Source: Euonymus europaeus
Lineage: Eukaryota > Streptophyta > Magnoliopsida > Celastrales > Celastraceae
Direction of reading: 5' to 3'
Length of the DNA stretch: 64,000 bases
Assembly: GCA_963580455.1 (NCBI GenBank)
Contig: OY756969.1
Span: 10,059,501-10,123,500 of the forward strand
Part shown: positions 63,801 to 64,000 of the stretch, one piece after another
Layout of the letters: every line of letters starts with the position of its first letter
Position numbering within the stretch: the stretch's first letter is position 1
Notes under the pieces: model-generated
What the model saw: only the letters and a program-made list of their open reading frames with translations
Told to the model about the DNA's origin: nothing
The model's database searches: none
Translations under genes and position numbers: made by a program

Positions 63801-64000
63801 ATACCCACCAATGTTGATGATTCGGAATTACTCAATTCTATCCATGGAAGAGCCTTTAACGGTTTTGTCAATTTGTGATACAAAATTAGGGTTTTGCCAT
63901 CGAAATAATCTATGGAGCTTATACTCATAAAATTTGACATATGAGAACAATAAAAAGTGTACACCGAGCAACTTTGATGGTTTGGAATTGCTCAACTCTC

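Larger units (their letters stand above)
41362..64000. repeat. 160-bp satellite array, right block with higher-order repeats
   Basis: The longest uninterrupted satellite stretch. Up to about 43.17 kb and after about 60.86 kb the monomers are ordinary A, B and C copies. Between these points the array consists of three ~3312-bp and two ~3994-bp near-identical units, listed separately. No passenger segment and no retroelement is seen here. The array continues past the window end. Confidence 0.95.

Noticed and set aside
1..64000. CRISPR-like array of regular repeats
   Set aside because: The repeats are contiguous 160-bp monomers with no short identical repeat separated by unique spacers, and the context is a plant genome.
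1..64000. Proof of centromere identity, e.g. a CENP-B-box-like motif
   Set aside because: I found no convincing CENP-B box in the monomer. A satellite of near-nucleosomal length is compatible with a centromere but is not evidence for one.

Overview
This window is a heterochromatic block from a flowering-plant nuclear genome. About 80% of it is one AT-rich tandem satellite with a 160-bp monomer. Plant origin is inferred from the retroelements: Ty3/gypsy elements with ~2-kb LTRs, a Tekay/Del-like reverse transcriptase and RNase H, and an initiator-Met-tRNA-type primer binding site. I see no host protein-coding gene and no ordinary tRNA, rRNA or CRISPR locus. Short open frames inside the satellite recur because the repeat recurs. 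The species cannot be read from the sequence. A centromeric or pericentromeric location is plausible but not shown.

Layout: satellite 1-4490; a defective, nested gypsy element 4491-12705 (minus strand) flanked by the 5-bp duplication GGCAT; satellite 12706-24221; a solo LTR 24222-26401 (minus); satellite 26402-33834; a truncated LTR of another family 33835-34561 (minus); satellite 34562-39224; a solo LTR 39225-41361 (plus); satellite 41362-64000.

The satellite has at least three 160-bp monomer classes. A is the commonest. B carries an ACTAGTAAA box and a CAACAAAACAATC box. C has ATTCTATCC and a GTGATACAAAG box. B is almost always followed by C, so the array is built of A monomers and B-C dimers, with runs of B-C in places (about 19.2-20.5 kb). 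The right third is organised into long higher-order repeats: three nearly identical 3312-bp units (about 43.17-53.1 kb), then two nearly identical ~3994-bp units (about 52.87-60.86 kb). The left part is more diverged. Six places carry the same non-satellite passenger segment (about 106 bp full length, one truncated), evidently amplified along with the satellite.

The gypsy element encodes gag with zinc knuckles, protease, reverse transcriptase, RNase H and only the beginning of integrase, all broken by frameshifts or stops. A deletion fuses the integrase zinc-finger start directly to the inside of the 3' LTR, removing the integrase core, anything downstream of it, the polypurine tract and the outer ~130 bp of that LTR. 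Its far end carries a 383-bp near-perfect palindrome and a tRNA-like SINE-type segment. The LTRs share terminal and internal motifs but carry different short GC-rich repeat modules at a similar internal position.

I found no undescribed biochemical system. The strongest unusual signals are the satellite's monomer syntax and long higher-order repeats, the passenger segment, the palindrome, and the LTR-specific repeat modules.
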